From Sporomusa ovata DSM 2662 (GTDB lineage: Bacteria; Bacillota; Negativicutes; Sporomusales; Sporomusaceae), in NCBI RefSeq assembly GCF_000445445.1, contig NZ_ASXP01000006.1, forward strand, positions 186,001 through 250,000: 64,000 bases of DNA. The letters are read 5' to 3'. The translations under genes and the position numbers were made by a program. Within the stretch, counting starts at the first letter, position 1, and each line of letters begins with the position of its first letter. Below are positions 33,969-42,831 of this stretch, piece after piece. The notes beneath the pieces were generated by a model. The model saw only the letters and a list, made by a program, of their open reading frames with translations, was not told the DNA's origin and did no database searches.

Positions 33969-34646
33969 TTAATCAACTACACATTTGCGTTTTAAAACAT
34001 AATATCCTTGATTCTTGCAAATATAGTCACTTTCTATAAGCTGCTGTAAAACTCGTGAAACCATAACCCGGGAAGCACCTATACTAGCCGCAATCTCCTG
34101 TTGCGTCAAGTATAGCTTAATTAACGTACCTTCATTACAAGATTGTCCATATTCTCGTGCCAGCCGAATAAATAAACTTACTATTTTTTCTTGCGTTGTT
34201 TGCGTACTGAATTCGGCAAACCGTTCCCAGGTATCATGTAAACACTTGCCAAGGTTTCTAATGATCTGTATGGCAAACTCAGGATGGCTTTCAATAACAT
34301 TTTCAAATGCCTGACGGTCAAGGCAACAGATTTTTGCCTCTTCTAATGCAATTGCTGAGTTGGCTAAAACAATGTCTTCTTTAAATAAAGCGGCTTCACC
34401 GATCACTTCACCCGGCCCAACAATCTGAGTGATCATCTCTTCCCCCTGTTGCGTTACACTAACCAGTTTGAAGCTGCCGTCTTTGAGAAAGTATATGGTA
34501 TCAGCCGGATCTCCCTGTCGGAACAAATATTCTCCTTTTTTCTTTAAATATTTGCGCATGGCATGACAAAACAAACGAAATGAAGCCATATCGATCCCGG
34601 AAAAAACAGGAGTATCATGCAAACACAGGTATTTTCCTTTTTCCAT
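33969..34646 (-). CDS. Crp/Fnr-family transcriptional regulator
   Basis: The 225-residue protein has an N-terminal cyclic-nucleotide-binding-type beta barrel (LFRQGDPADTIYFLKDGSFKL, GPGEVIGEAALF) and a C-terminal winged helix (LTQQEIAASIGASRVMVSRVLQQL). No Fnr-type cluster of four cysteines is present near the N-terminus. Effector unknown. It is followed on the same strand by the MFS transporter, whose promoter has a suitable dyad. Confidence 0.9.
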   Translation of the reverse strand: MEKGKYLCLHDTPVFSGIDMASFRLFCHAMRKYLKKKGEYLFRQGDPADTIYFLKDGSFKLVSVTQQGEEMITQIVGPGEVIGEAALFKEDIVLANSAIALEEAKICCLDRQAFENVIESHPEFAIQIIRNLGKCLHDTWERFAEFSTQTTQEKIVSLFIRLAREYGQSCNEGTLIKLYLTQQEIAASIGASRVMVSRVLQQLIESDYICKNQGYYVLKRKCVVD

Positions 34647-34726
34647 AACCTCATCCTTAATTTAGAAAATAATAAGCACACAGTGTTCCTATCCAGGAGA
34701 AATTTTAGAATTTATTTTAATTGAAA

Positions 34727-35530
34727 CTAGATCAATGTGTTAATCACTTTTAGTGCATCATTCAAAGCACGTACATCATGTGTACGGATATAGTCTACGC
34801 CCATATAACTTAGATAAATTTCTGCTCCTAAAGTAGCTGGCCCTCTCTCGTTTACTTTGCGATTGGTGATGTCACCTAAAAATGATTTTCGAGAAACCCC
34901 AACAAGGATTGGTAATTTAAAATATTCCTTCAACTGTTTTATATTTTTTAAAACATAAATTGAAGATTCCGGATTAGATCCTAAGAAATTTCCCATCCCC
35001 GGATCTAAAATCATTCGTTCCAATGAAATACCTGAATTTTGAAGCGCCTTAATACGTTCGATAAAAAAAGTGACCATTCCCTTAAATACTTTTTCGGGTT
35101 CAGTTTCAACAATTGTAGCCGGACCAAAACGCTGGACGGAATGCATTATAATAAGTTTACAATTAGATTCTGCTAAATCAGAATAAATTTCAGCATGGGG
35201 GAAGCCTTGAATATCATTTAAATAATGAAGATTATTCTTTAAAGCATATTTTTGAACTTCCGGCTTAAAGGTGTCTATCGAAATTGGAATATTTTGCTGT
35301 AGCAAAGAATTAACCACCGGTTTTAAACGATTAATTTCTTCTTGCGGCTTCACTTCTTTTGTTTCAGTATTACTGGAAGCGGCCCCTAGATCAAGGATAT
35401 CAGCACCATCTTCCATAAGCTGAAGAGATTTTTCTATAGCTTTGTTTGTATCGAGATAAAGGCCGCCATCCGAGAAACTGTCGTCAGTAATATTTATAAC
35501 TCCTAATATTTTGGGTGTAGATATTTTCAC
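34727..35530 (-). CDS. Dihydropteroate synthase of Sul-like type
   Basis: The 267-residue TIM barrel is a dihydropteroate synthase by VINITDDSFSDGG (11-23), DIQGFP, DPGMG (176-180) and SRKSFLG (213-219). It departs from ordinary FolP: where FolP has a GGxSTRPG loop it reads DLGAASSNTE (47-56), and after DPGMG it has NFLGSNPESS, one or two residues longer than FolP. The SIDTFKP, LNDIQGFP and IRTHD motifs also follow the Sul1/Sul2 pattern as I remember it. Sul enzymes keep folate synthesis running in the presence of sulfonamides. The start is GTG with GGAGAGG ahead. It is more AT-rich than the flanking genes. Confidence 0.85.
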   Translation of the reverse strand: MKISTPKILGVINITDDSFSDGGLYLDTNKAIEKSLQLMEDGADILDLGAASSNTETKEVKPQEEINRLKPVVNSLLQQNIPISIDTFKPEVQKYALKNNLHYLNDIQGFPHAEIYSDLAESNCKLIIMHSVQRFGPATIVETEPEKVFKGMVTFFIERIKALQNSGISLERMILDPGMGNFLGSNPESSIYVLKNIKQLKEYFKLPILVGVSRKSFLGDITNRKVNERGPATLGAEIYLSYMGVDYIRTHDVRALNDALKVINTLI

Positions 35531-35648
35531 AAAAACCTCTCCTCTCTATGCGCACGTTGCGCGCTTCATATATAAATATCTACTGAACGAACACAGTATT
35601 TTCACCACTAATCACAAACATTGTTGCAAGACTCCTATCAATCTCGAC

Positions 35649-36401
35649 TCATGTCTTTATTCCCAGTAAATCTGCGAGTTGTGGAAAAAAGTCTATACCT
35701 GCATGAAGAGCTATTAATAAATACATATTCTTAAACTTAGACCAAAGAAGTCCGAAAATAAGACCTGCTATAAATATTGGAAATACAGTCCCCATCATCA
35801 CCGACAAAACATTCCCCGCCACGCCTTCCATGTCGTTAGATAAAAAAAATCGTGAGGGAAAATGAAACAGGGAAAATGCTATGCTTGAACAAAATATGCC
35901 TATTGTTCTACCGAAAAGTTTTTCGATTCGCGTTTGTAAAATCACCCTATAAAAGATTTCTTCCGGGATAGCCGCTGTGAGTAGAGGAATCAAAAACGAA
36001 ATCAACACCATCATTATATTTATATGATCCTTTACCTCTATAATCCTCGGAAGATAGTTGTGATTAATAAGCAGCCCCAACGTTAAAAACAATGCTGTGG
36101 CAATAGTATTCTTCCCTTTACTTTGGAACTTCCATTGAAGTAATGATGAGAGATTATAGCCTCTATTGCAGTATATAAAAATTGGAATAATTAGAAGAAA
36201 TATTATTTTAGCGAATAACAAATACCATAAATCATTGCCGAATCCTTGGCATCCAAATAAAGGGATCGGATAATTTTTTATTAACAGCGAGCATATCCAG
36301 ATAATGATACAATATAATCCCGCATAGCTTCCAAATATCAGCAGTTCCGTTTCCGGATGGATAATAGCTGTTTGTTCCGCTGAAAATTCAGTTTGTATCA
36401 A
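35649..36401 (-). CDS. CPBP-family intramembrane metalloprotease
   Basis: The 250-residue protein has about seven membrane helices and the three CPBP/Abi motifs: PEEIFYRVILQTR (the EExxxR motif), FSLFHF, and a late LHAGIDF histidine. Such proteases cleave proteins in the membrane; bacterial members are linked to bacteriocin immunity or envelope processing. The start is a TTG with AAGGGGA upstream. The target is unknown. Confidence 0.85.
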   Translation of the reverse strand: MIQTEFSAEQTAIIHPETELLIFGSYAGLYCIIIWICSLLIKNYPIPLFGCQGFGNDLWYLLFAKIIFLLIIPIFIYCNRGYNLSSLLQWKFQSKGKNTIATALFLTLGLLINHNYLPRIIEVKDHINIMMVLISFLIPLLTAAIPEEIFYRVILQTRIEKLFGRTIGIFCSSIAFSLFHFPSRFFLSNDMEGVAGNVLSVMMGTVFPIFIAGLIFGLLWSKFKNMYLLIALHAGIDFFPQLADLLGIKT

Positions 36402-36648
36402 TTTTATATCCCCTTCACATCCCTGAATTGATACTTATCTCAACCTGCGGCGTGTTGCGAAAAACGCTCACACATAGCTTTACTCTTTTTCACCTTGTTA
36501 ATGATCAATTAATGTTACGGGAAAGGTTCCTCAAGGGAACAGATGACATGACGTATTGGCGAAAGCATTATCGTTTTACTTACGAAACTCCAAGACCGAT
36601 GTGGAAATGCCGGAAGTATTTTGGTCTGGAGACGTTCCTAAAATGTAA

Positions 36649-37548
36649 TCAAAGTCTATTGCTGGGTGTTGACTTTTTTATATGCCGGGAAATAGCGGTT
36701 ACTATTTCCTTCCAAACTCCCGTGGGGAGATCGTGCCCCATTCCGTCAATGATCAATAAATTTGCCCCAGGAATTACGCGAGCCGTATCTTCCCCCGCTT
36801 CGACCGGGATCAGCGGATCATCGGACCCGTGTATTACGAGTGTAGGGGCTTTAATGGACGAAAGCGCTGCTGTTCTATCGCCGCGGGAAAGAATCGCCAT
36901 ATTTTGACGCGCCATTCCCTGTGGATAATAGGAACGGTCATAGCTCTTCTCCAGGTATGTCCGGGCTCTTTTTTCCTCAAAGGGAAAACCGGGACTCCAA
37001 ATCTTTTGCCATACATTCATATTATGCTCAATATATGCTGTACGCTCCCTCGGCGGCGGTGCGACAACAGCGGCTATCGCATCCGGCCTTCCTTGCGGAA
37101 GATTGGGGTTTCCCGTGTTTGACATGATAGAAGTCAGACTCAAAACACGCTGTGGATGCCGATATGCAACAACTTGGGCTATCATGCCCCCCATTGAGGC
37201 GCCGCAGATATGAGCTTTTTCAATGTGCAAAGCATCAAGTAACCCCACACAGTCGTCTGCCATATCGTCTAGGGTATAAGCCGTAGCAACAGCCTTACCT
37301 TCCATGGTGGCTTTGATTGCAGTCATAATATCCGGGACGCCAGCTTCATCAAATTTTGTGGAAAGACCCGCATCACGATTGTCAAAACGAATAACAAAAA
37401 GCCCCATTTTCGCTAATAACTCACAGAACTCATCCTCCCAGAAGAGCAACTGGGCACCATTGCCGGCGATTAATAGTAAGGCCGGGGAAGACCTTTCACC
37501 GAAAGTATCATATTCAATCTGAATTCCATTTGCCGTAACATTAGGCAT
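36649..37548 (-). CDS. Alpha/beta hydrolase
   Basis: The 299-residue protein has the nucleophile elbow GASMGG, an acid in HGSDDPLIP and a final histidine in IDGMGHDLP, which form a full catalytic triad. HG-type oxyanion residues read LIAGNGAQ. I chose the ATG at 37548, with AGGAAGGAG upstream, over a start ten codons earlier. The form recalls esterases or haloperoxidase-like hydrolases; substrate unknown. Confidence 0.88.
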   Translation of the reverse strand: MPNVTANGIQIEYDTFGERSSPALLLIAGNGAQLLFWEDEFCELLAKMGLFVIRFDNRDAGLSTKFDEAGVPDIMTAIKATMEGKAVATAYTLDDMADDCVGLLDALHIEKAHICGASMGGMIAQVVAYRHPQRVLSLTSIMSNTGNPNLPQGRPDAIAAVVAPPPRERTAYIEHNMNVWQKIWSPGFPFEEKRARTYLEKSYDRSYYPQGMARQNMAILSRGDRTAALSSIKAPTLVIHGSDDPLIPVEAGEDTARVIPGANLLIIDGMGHDLPTGVWKEIVTAISRHIKKSTPSNRL

Positions 37549-37585
37549 TGTGTTTTCTCCTTCCTGTCTCGTTCTCAATCCTATC

Positions 37586-37900
37586 TTACCGTTTCCGGCG
37601 TTCCATTAGAATATCATAAAACATCTTCTTTTCAGTAATTGCTTTCATTATGCCAGGCCTATCTTGTTCCGAAGCTATTTGCAATTGTTCTTCTAGCCTA
37701 CTGATTTCTTTACGTAATTCCATTTCTGGTGGTAGTGATCCTGAATTTCTTAATGCCAGAAATGCCGCTCGTTGCTCCGGGGGAATAAATCGCAGATCGG
37801 CAAGTCGTTGAGCTTTTCCCTTACCAGGTAAGTCATTAAAAGTCCCCTGATCAATTGCCTTTTTAATGTTTCGCTCTATAATCCTGTTCATCCCGTCCAT
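37586..37900 (-). CDS. DUF1992 protein (DnaJC28-type conserved domain)
   Basis: The 104-residue protein has the short DUF1992 signature: ERNIKKAIDQGTFNDLPGKGK followed by RNSGSLPPEMELRKEI. Proteins of this family accompany or resemble a part of DnaJ-like factors, but lack a J domain. Function is unknown. AAAGGAGG lies ten bases ahead of the ATG. Confidence 0.85.
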   Translation of the reverse strand: MDGMNRIIERNIKKAIDQGTFNDLPGKGKAQRLADLRFIPPEQRAAFLALRNSGSLPPEMELRKEISRLEEQLQIASEQDRPGIMKAITEKKMFYDILMERRKR

Positions 37901-37934
37901 CGTTCCTGTTGCCTCCTTTGGCTTAGACTAAATC

Positions 37935-38660
37935 CTATTGGTCATCTTGCTTTACCAATAGACTATCAACATACTTTTTAACTTCCCGTATATACACTTC
38001 ATCCGGGATAAATTTTTGTTCTAATAATGCTTGTGTTTTTGATGTCAGTTTTCTATCAATAGCAATTTCCCTGCCTGCGGTTTCCAAAGCCTTCAGATAG
38101 TTTGAGACAGCAATGCCCACCTCATTTTCCCGGACACTCAACAGCACACCCTGGGGGACATATATTTCCCCAATTATCTGTGCATTGAGATTGCGTGCAT
38201 GCCGTTTAACCCAATGGGAAATCACCTGAAACTGAGATTTTTCCGGGAAGCCACAATTCGCCAACATCACTAACTGTGGAGCCGCTTTCATTGTTAAATG
38301 ACGGCATTCTCCCTCACTATCCTTTCCCCAATAGGGGCTGGCTGTTACCATGAGTCGGTCTATAAAAGTCTTTAGCATACTTGAAATATTATCAAAATAC
38401 AGCGGCGTCGCCAAAACACGAATATCCGCATCTTCGATGAGAGATACAATTTCCGCCATATCATCCTTGATGACACATTTCCCTGACGTTTTAAACCAGC
38501 AGGCCTTACACGCCGTACAATATTTAATATCTTTTTCCGCTAAAAAAACAGTTACAGTTTCTGCTCCGGATTCCTTGGCTCCCTTTAAAAAAGCAGAAAC
38601 CATAATATTAGTATTGCCATTTCTGCCGTGATGACTGCCGTTAATCACTGCAATTTTCAT
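37935..38660 (-). CDS. Flavodoxin-family FMN-dependent NAD(P)H oxidoreductase
   Basis: The 241-residue protein begins MKIAVINGSHHGRNGNTNIM, the phosphate-binding loop of FMN reductases of the NADPH-dependent type. The pattern C-T-A-C-K-A-C-W, followed by GKCVIKDDM, is that of iron-sulfur-flavoprotein relatives, though a bound cluster cannot be shown. ATPLYFDNISSMLKTFIDR forms the second FMN contact. Substrate unknown. Confidence 0.85.
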   Translation of the reverse strand: MKIAVINGSHHGRNGNTNIMVSAFLKGAKESGAETVTVFLAEKDIKYCTACKACWFKTSGKCVIKDDMAEIVSLIEDADIRVLATPLYFDNISSMLKTFIDRLMVTASPYWGKDSEGECRHLTMKAAPQLVMLANCGFPEKSQFQVISHWVKRHARNLNAQIIGEIYVPQGVLLSVRENEVGIAVSNYLKALETAGREIAIDRKLTSKTQALLEQKFIPDEVYIREVKKYVDSLLVKQDDQ

Positions 38661-38703
38661 TGCATCACACTTCCTATCGTACCTCGTGTTAGCTTAATAC
38701 AGA

Positions 38704-39195
38704 TTATTTCTTCTTTTTCCTACTCATTATCCATCTAAGGAATCTAACCCAAATCGACCATTTTCGATTTAGTGGACGATGAGTAACATAACTTTCAGCC
38801 TTGTCAAAAGCATCTTCAATTATAGCATCATGTACATACCGAATTCTTATAAGCCACCAAATTTTTGCAAAACCTTCTAAATTCATATTGACTTCATGTT
38901 TTATCTGAACAACATCAGGCTTAATTTCTTTAATAGAGAAGCAGTGATTTCCAATAAGTCCTTTTGGGGCAGTAAAACGAAAGCTAATATACTGTCCTGG
39001 TTTATATGATTCTACAATATACCGGGTTGCACTGTGCCCTCCTATTGCACCAATACCAAGGGGTCTATCTAACAACATTGGTGGCCATTTTTCATACGGC
39101 CATAGTAAGTCTTGCTTTGAGGCTAAACCATCAAGTATAGCTCCAACTACAGGTAGAGAAGCATGTAAATCTCTTACATGTATATTAGTTATCAT
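38704..39195 (-). CDS. SRPBCC-like protein of unknown function
   Basis: The 163-residue protein has the feel of a START/SRPBCC ligand-binding fold: an opening DLHASLPVVGAILDGLAS, a central strand region (YISFRFTAPKGLIGNHCFSI), and a final helix rich in aromatic and basic residues ending RKKKK. I do not recognise the precise family and see no catalytic motif. Confidence 0.6.
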   Translation of the reverse strand: MITNIHVRDLHASLPVVGAILDGLASKQDLLWPYEKWPPMLLDRPLGIGAIGGHSATRYIVESYKPGQYISFRFTAPKGLIGNHCFSIKEIKPDVVQIKHEVNMNLEGFAKIWWLIRIRYVHDAIIEDAFDKAESYVTHRPLNRKWSIWVRFLRWIMSRKKKK

Positions 39196-39303
39196 CTACC
39201 ATTCCCTCTTTTCTGACAAGTTCCGAGATCTAAATAAAGGTTCTTATTCTACATGATAACCGTCTTATTGAAACAGCTAGTTTCTTTGCCGATTCTTTAG
39301 CTT

Positions 39304-40293
39304 TTATTTCAACCGGGGAAATAAACTTACCGCATTGTCCCGGTATATGGCACGCCGCTGCTCATCAGTAAGCAAATTTGTCTTATCCAATGCGTCTGCT
39401 AAATAAATACAGCCAGCAGCCGGCGTATAGGGATAATCACTTCCATACAACAGGTGGTTAGTATCTACCAACTGCAGCAGAGCAGCCAATTGTCTGGGCA
39501 AACAGACTCCTGCCACATCATAATACATACTCCGTAAAGCGGCATATACGTCAATACCATCTTCCCCTTTGTTTACTACTTGCAGGCCGACCTGCATCCG
39601 GTCTGCAAGTATTGGCAAAAAGGCACCGGCATGAGGAACAATAAATCTAATATCAGGAAACCGCTTTAAGGTACCTTTTAAAATCATGTTAATAATGGTG
39701 CGGGTTGTGTCAAAGAAAAATTCCACGAGCGGCATCGGCAAATCTTCGAGAATATTTTCCGGTACCGCGCCGGGAGTAGTGGGGTGAAGGGTCACTATAG
39801 CTTTGCGCTTATTTAGTTCTGCAAAAACGGGGTCCAAGCGCCGATCACCCAGGTAGACTCCCTGAGAGTTGGTTGGTAATGTAAATCCATCGGCGTGCAA
39901 AACATCTAAAGCATACTGCATTTCTTTCAGACTGGCGTCTATATCAGGCAATGGCAAAGAAGCGAGCAAGCCAAACCGACCCGGATATTTCCGGACAAGT
40001 TCCGCGCCGTCTTCATTTACTTTTCGTGCCAGGACCTTAGCAGCATGATCATCACCAAAATGAATATGCGGCGAGGTAATGGACAGCATGCTAGTAACAA
40101 TGCCCAACTGTTCGGCTATGTCCAAATGAGTCTTTATATCCCACTCCGGGGTTAGGAACCGGTCGCGGTTTTTCTTGGCGTTGATTAATAAGGCTTCCTG
40201 ATAAGCTTGCGGCACATAATGAACATGCATGTCAATTTTAGGTATGCCATTTCCTGTATAGTTTTTAACTATGCTTTCCATATTCCTGTCCAC
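39304..40293 (-). CDS. Amidohydrolase-family protein (ACMSD-like)
   Basis: The 329-residue TIM barrel has the metal pair KIDMHVHYVP near the start, a histidine in IVTLHPTTPG, another in VPHAGAFLP and an aspartate in YGSDYPYTP. This is the layout of amidohydrolase 2 decarboxylases such as ACMSD and gamma-resorcylate decarboxylase. I chose the GTG at 40293 with AAAGGAGAG ahead; an ATG at 40281 has a poorer site. Substrate unknown; aromatic acids are plausible for an O-demethylating acetogen. Confidence 0.85.
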   Translation of the reverse strand: MDRNMESIVKNYTGNGIPKIDMHVHYVPQAYQEALLINAKKNRDRFLTPEWDIKTHLDIAEQLGIVTSMLSITSPHIHFGDDHAAKVLARKVNEDGAELVRKYPGRFGLLASLPLPDIDASLKEMQYALDVLHADGFTLPTNSQGVYLGDRRLDPVFAELNKRKAIVTLHPTTPGAVPENILEDLPMPLVEFFFDTTRTIINMILKGTLKRFPDIRFIVPHAGAFLPILADRMQVGLQVVNKGEDGIDVYAALRSMYYDVAGVCLPRQLAALLQLVDTNHLLYGSDYPYTPAAGCIYLADALDKTNLLTDEQRRAIYRDNAVSLFPRLK

Positions 40294-40470
40294 ACGTTTT
40301 CTCTCCTTTGTCAATAAAACTCAATCCTATTCCTGTTTTACAATCCAGCCGATCCTAATGTTACAAGGTCCTGTCACTTTTTCAGCTTAAAATAAATACT
40401 TGACCATCTTCTAATTGAGTTTGCTAACTGCATTTTACTGATACTTACTAGAAGTCGTACTGTTTTGTTC

Positions 40471-40723
40471 TTTTTGTACCATAATGACAAGATTAGTACG
40501 ATAATTACAATGTCATAATATTCCTTTGTTTAACATCTGTCAATACAAAATTGTTCGCTATGTATTGTTCGAAAAGAAACTGAAGTACATCATCAACCAG
40601 CGCTTAAGATACTGTTGCTTGCTATTTTGCTTTTTTAAACTAATGCTTATTGACACTTACTAGAAAGTGGTATATTCTTAAACTGAATCCAACAGTACCA
40701 ATTATGTCATTTTGGTACAAAAA
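40471..40723 (+). promoter_or_regulatory. Operator-like inverted repeats upstream of the first tetR
   Basis: The 447-bp gap 40294-40740 holds no gene I can support. TTTTTGTACCATAATGACA at 40471-40489 is the reverse complement, with one mismatch, of the 19-mer at 40705-40723, which lies just ahead of the tetR start codon. The core TTTGTACC and GGTACAAA recurs at 41356-41395 ahead of the RND genes. CTTACTAGAA also occurs twice (around 40445 and 40656). A TTGACA at 40650 and TATATT at 40671 are a possible promoter with a short spacer. Confidence 0.6.
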
Positions 40724-40740
40724 TAATGAGGTGACTTTAT

Positions 40741-41304
40741 TTGCGTAATCGAATTCTCATGGCCGCGGCCGACGAAATGAAAACCCGCGGCGTAAAATTT
40801 ACAATGAGCGACCTGGCACGGCGTCTCAGTCTCAGCAAAACTTCGTTATACGAGCACTTTGCCTCTAAAAATGAACTTGTGCATGACATTATAGCTACAG
40901 GCACCCAAGATGTGCAAAACCAGGAACAGGAAATCTACAATAACTCCGGATTGTCAGTTGTGGAAAAGATTCAGGCTTTGCTTAAAATCGCACCAAAGGT
41001 GTTCGGCTCCATCAATAATCATAGTCTTTATGATGATCTTCGCCATTATTATCCTGTGGAATGGCAGTTAGTATCAGATTTCCGTCAGGAGCAGCTGCAT
41101 CACCTGACGTCCTTTATCATCCAGAGCATTGAAACTCAGTCACTTCGCCCCGTCAATGTACCTGTGCTCAGACAAATTATAACCAGTGTGACGAATGATC
41201 TGTTTAACTACCGGTTCCTTGAAGAAAGCAACATGACCCACGCGGATGCATTATCGGCAATGGCAGATATCATCGTGTTCGGACTACTCCCACCTAATAA
41301 ATAA
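40741..41304 (+). CDS. TetR-family regulator of the first RND operon
   Basis: The 187-residue protein has a TetR helix-turn-helix (FTMSDLARRLSLSKTSLYEHFASKNELV) and a helical C-terminal domain. It starts at a TTG with GAGGTG six bases upstream. It precedes the RND genes on the same strand and resembles the TetR at 49.7 kb in position and in its C-terminal part (HYPVEW versus HYPEEW). Repeated GGTACAAA sites lie before it and before the pump genes. Confidence 0.9.
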   Translation: MRNRILMAAADEMKTRGVKFTMSDLARRLSLSKTSLYEHFASKNELVHDIIATGTQDVQNQEQEIYNNSGLSVVEKIQALLKIAPKVFGSINNHSLYDDLRHYYPVEWQLVSDFRQEQLHHLTSFIIQSIETQSLRPVNVPVLRQIITSVTNDLFNYRFLEESNMTHADALSAMADIIVFGLLPPNK

Positions 41305-41319
41305 GATTTTCCCTCCAGT

Positions 41320-41351
41320 ATTTTAAATCGCACAAAGGTGCGATTTAAAAT
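41320..41351 (+). terminator. Hairpin after the first tetR
   Basis: Perfect 14-bp arms ATTTTAAATCGCAC and GTGCGATTTAAAAT with a four-base loop lie 15 bp beyond the tetR stop. A short CCCTTTTG follows. It may separate tetR from the pump operon. Confidence 0.65.
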
Positions 41352-41355
41352 GCCC

Positions 41356-41395
41356 TTTTGTACCATGTATACCAAAAATGTAAATTCGGTACAAA
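41356..41395 (+). promoter_or_regulatory. Operator-like sites ahead of the first RND operon
   Basis: TTTTGTACCA (41356-41365) and GGTACAAA (41388-41395) face each other across about 22 bp, with TACCAAAAATG between. They repeat the core found before tetR, which suggests that the TetR protein controls both its own gene and the pump genes. Confidence 0.55.
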
Positions 41396-41474
41396 CATAT
41401 CTATGCATCTTTCTCAAAAATATCTCACCAGTAACTTGTTTCAACATCAACCAATCTGATGATCAGGAGGAATC

Positions 41475-41702
41475 ATGGAAAGATACACTATCATTCACGA
41501 CATCCCCGTCCTGGCCGACCCGGCATTACCAAGAGAAGAAATCAACGAGATTATTTCCGATCTCATCCAGACCTGGACATGGGAAGGCAGACAACTGGGA
41601 AAAGTCGAGCTGATTAAATATGGACAATTGGTTCATATCTGTTCTTATGAAAAACCATCAATCCAGTATGTCCCCTTAAAAAGAAACAAAAGCGAGGTAT
41701 AA
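41475..41702 (+). CDS. Small conserved-looking protein of 75 residues in the RND operon
   Basis: The gene starts with CAGGAGGAATC ahead of an ATG and ends 4 bp before the adaptor gene, so it is surely translated with it. The product, MERYTIIHDIPVLADPALPR to KRNKSEV, has no membrane segment and no motif I know. It has no counterpart in the second RND operon. A regulatory or accessory role is only a guess. Confidence 0.65.
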   Translation: MERYTIIHDIPVLADPALPREEINEIISDLIQTWTWEGRQLGKVELIKYGQLVHICSYEKPSIQYVPLKRNKSEV

Positions 41703-41706
41703 AATC

Positions 41707-42831
41707 ATGCAACAATGGAATTGGCTAACTAAAGTGTCAAAAAAGAAATTATATTACAGTTTAACGGCGATAGTAACGGCGTTGTGTATCATCGGCGGAA
41801 TGGTATGGAATGCACATCGTCAAACCAAAGTAGTCACTGAAAATATTACAGCCGTACAAACCACCGTCATTGGTACTTCCGCGGCTGCGCAAGAATATAC
41901 GTATTCCGGGGAAGTCCGCGGGCGCTATGAAAGTCAACTGGCTTTCCAGGTCAGCGGTAAAATTATAAAACGGAATGTAGAACTGGGCAGTGTAGTAAAT
42001 GCCGGCGATGTGCTGATGCAGATCGATCCCAAAGATATTCAGCAGACGGTAAACACCACCTCCGCCCAGGTGTCCTCTGCCGAATCACAACTCCGGCTGG
42101 CCGAAAGCAATTTAAACCGTTACCGCCAGCTTTACGAACAGGGCGCTGTCGGCCGCATGGTCTATGATCAATATGTCAGTGCCTATGAAGTGGCCATGGC
42201 GGCGGTACAACAGGCTTCGGCCCAGAATGTTCAAGGTACCAATCAGTTGGATTATAGCTTGCTGCGCGCTGACAAGCCAGGTGTCGTTTCCGGCATTACC
42301 GCTGAAATAGGACAAGTAGTCAGTGCCGGACAACCGGTGTTGACTATTGTGCAGGACGGGGAACGGGAAGTAGAAATCAACGTCCCGGAAAACCGGATAG
42401 AAGAATTACGCAAAGCCCAGCAACTCAAAGTGACATTTTGGGCACTGTCCAATGTAATATTGGACGGCAAAGTACGGGAAATCGCGCCTATGGCCGATCC
42501 GGTAACCCGTACCTATAAAGTGCGCATCAGCTTACTCAACCCGCCGCCGGAAATGAAACTGGGCATGACCGCTGCCGTTAGTCTTTCAGATAGCACAACA
42601 CAACCAATGGCGACGATTCCATTGGCAGCTATTTACCAAAACGGTGACACACCCTGTGTTTGGGTCGTAGCAGACGAAATGGTTACCTTGCGCCCGATTA
42701 AAACCGGTAAATTCGGCAATGGCACCATTCAGGTTGTCGCCGGACTGCGGCAAGGTGACCGGATTGTGACCTCCGGAGTACATAAACTCAATGAAGGACA
42801 GAAAGTAAAATTGGGTGGTGACTCTTTATGA
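41707..42831 (+). CDS. RND efflux periplasmic adaptor subunit (first operon)
   Basis: The 374-residue membrane-fusion protein has an N-terminal membrane anchor near residues 15-33, a split lipoyl domain (GRYESQLAFQVSGKIIKRNVELGSVVNAGDVL), an alpha hairpin (VSSAESQLRLAESNLNRYRQLYEQGAV), and beta-barrel and proximal domains (EIAPMADPVTRTYKVRISL). It would link the inner-membrane pump to an outer-membrane channel. Its stop overlaps the pump start in ATGA. Confidence 0.93.
   Translation: MQQWNWLTKVSKKKLYYSLTAIVTALCIIGGMVWNAHRQTKVVTENITAVQTTVIGTSAAAQEYTYSGEVRGRYESQLAFQVSGKIIKRNVELGSVVNAGDVLMQIDPKDIQQTVNTTSAQVSSAESQLRLAESNLNRYRQLYEQGAVGRMVYDQYVSAYEVAMAAVQQASAQNVQGTNQLDYSLLRADKPGVVSGITAEIGQVVSAGQPVLTIVQDGEREVEINVPENRIEELRKAQQLKVTFWALSNVILDGKVREIAPMADPVTRTYKVRISLLNPPPEMKLGMTAAVSLSDSTTQPMATIPLAAIYQNGDTPCVWVVADEMVTLRPIKTGKFGNGTIQVVAGLRQGDRIVTSGVHKLNEGQKVKLGGDSL

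Noticed and set aside
36428..36907. Plus-strand open frame of 159 codons between the CPBP and hydrolase genes.
   Set aside because: It overlaps the hydrolase gene antisense, has no ribosome site or known motif. The 247-bp gap itself holds no supported gene.
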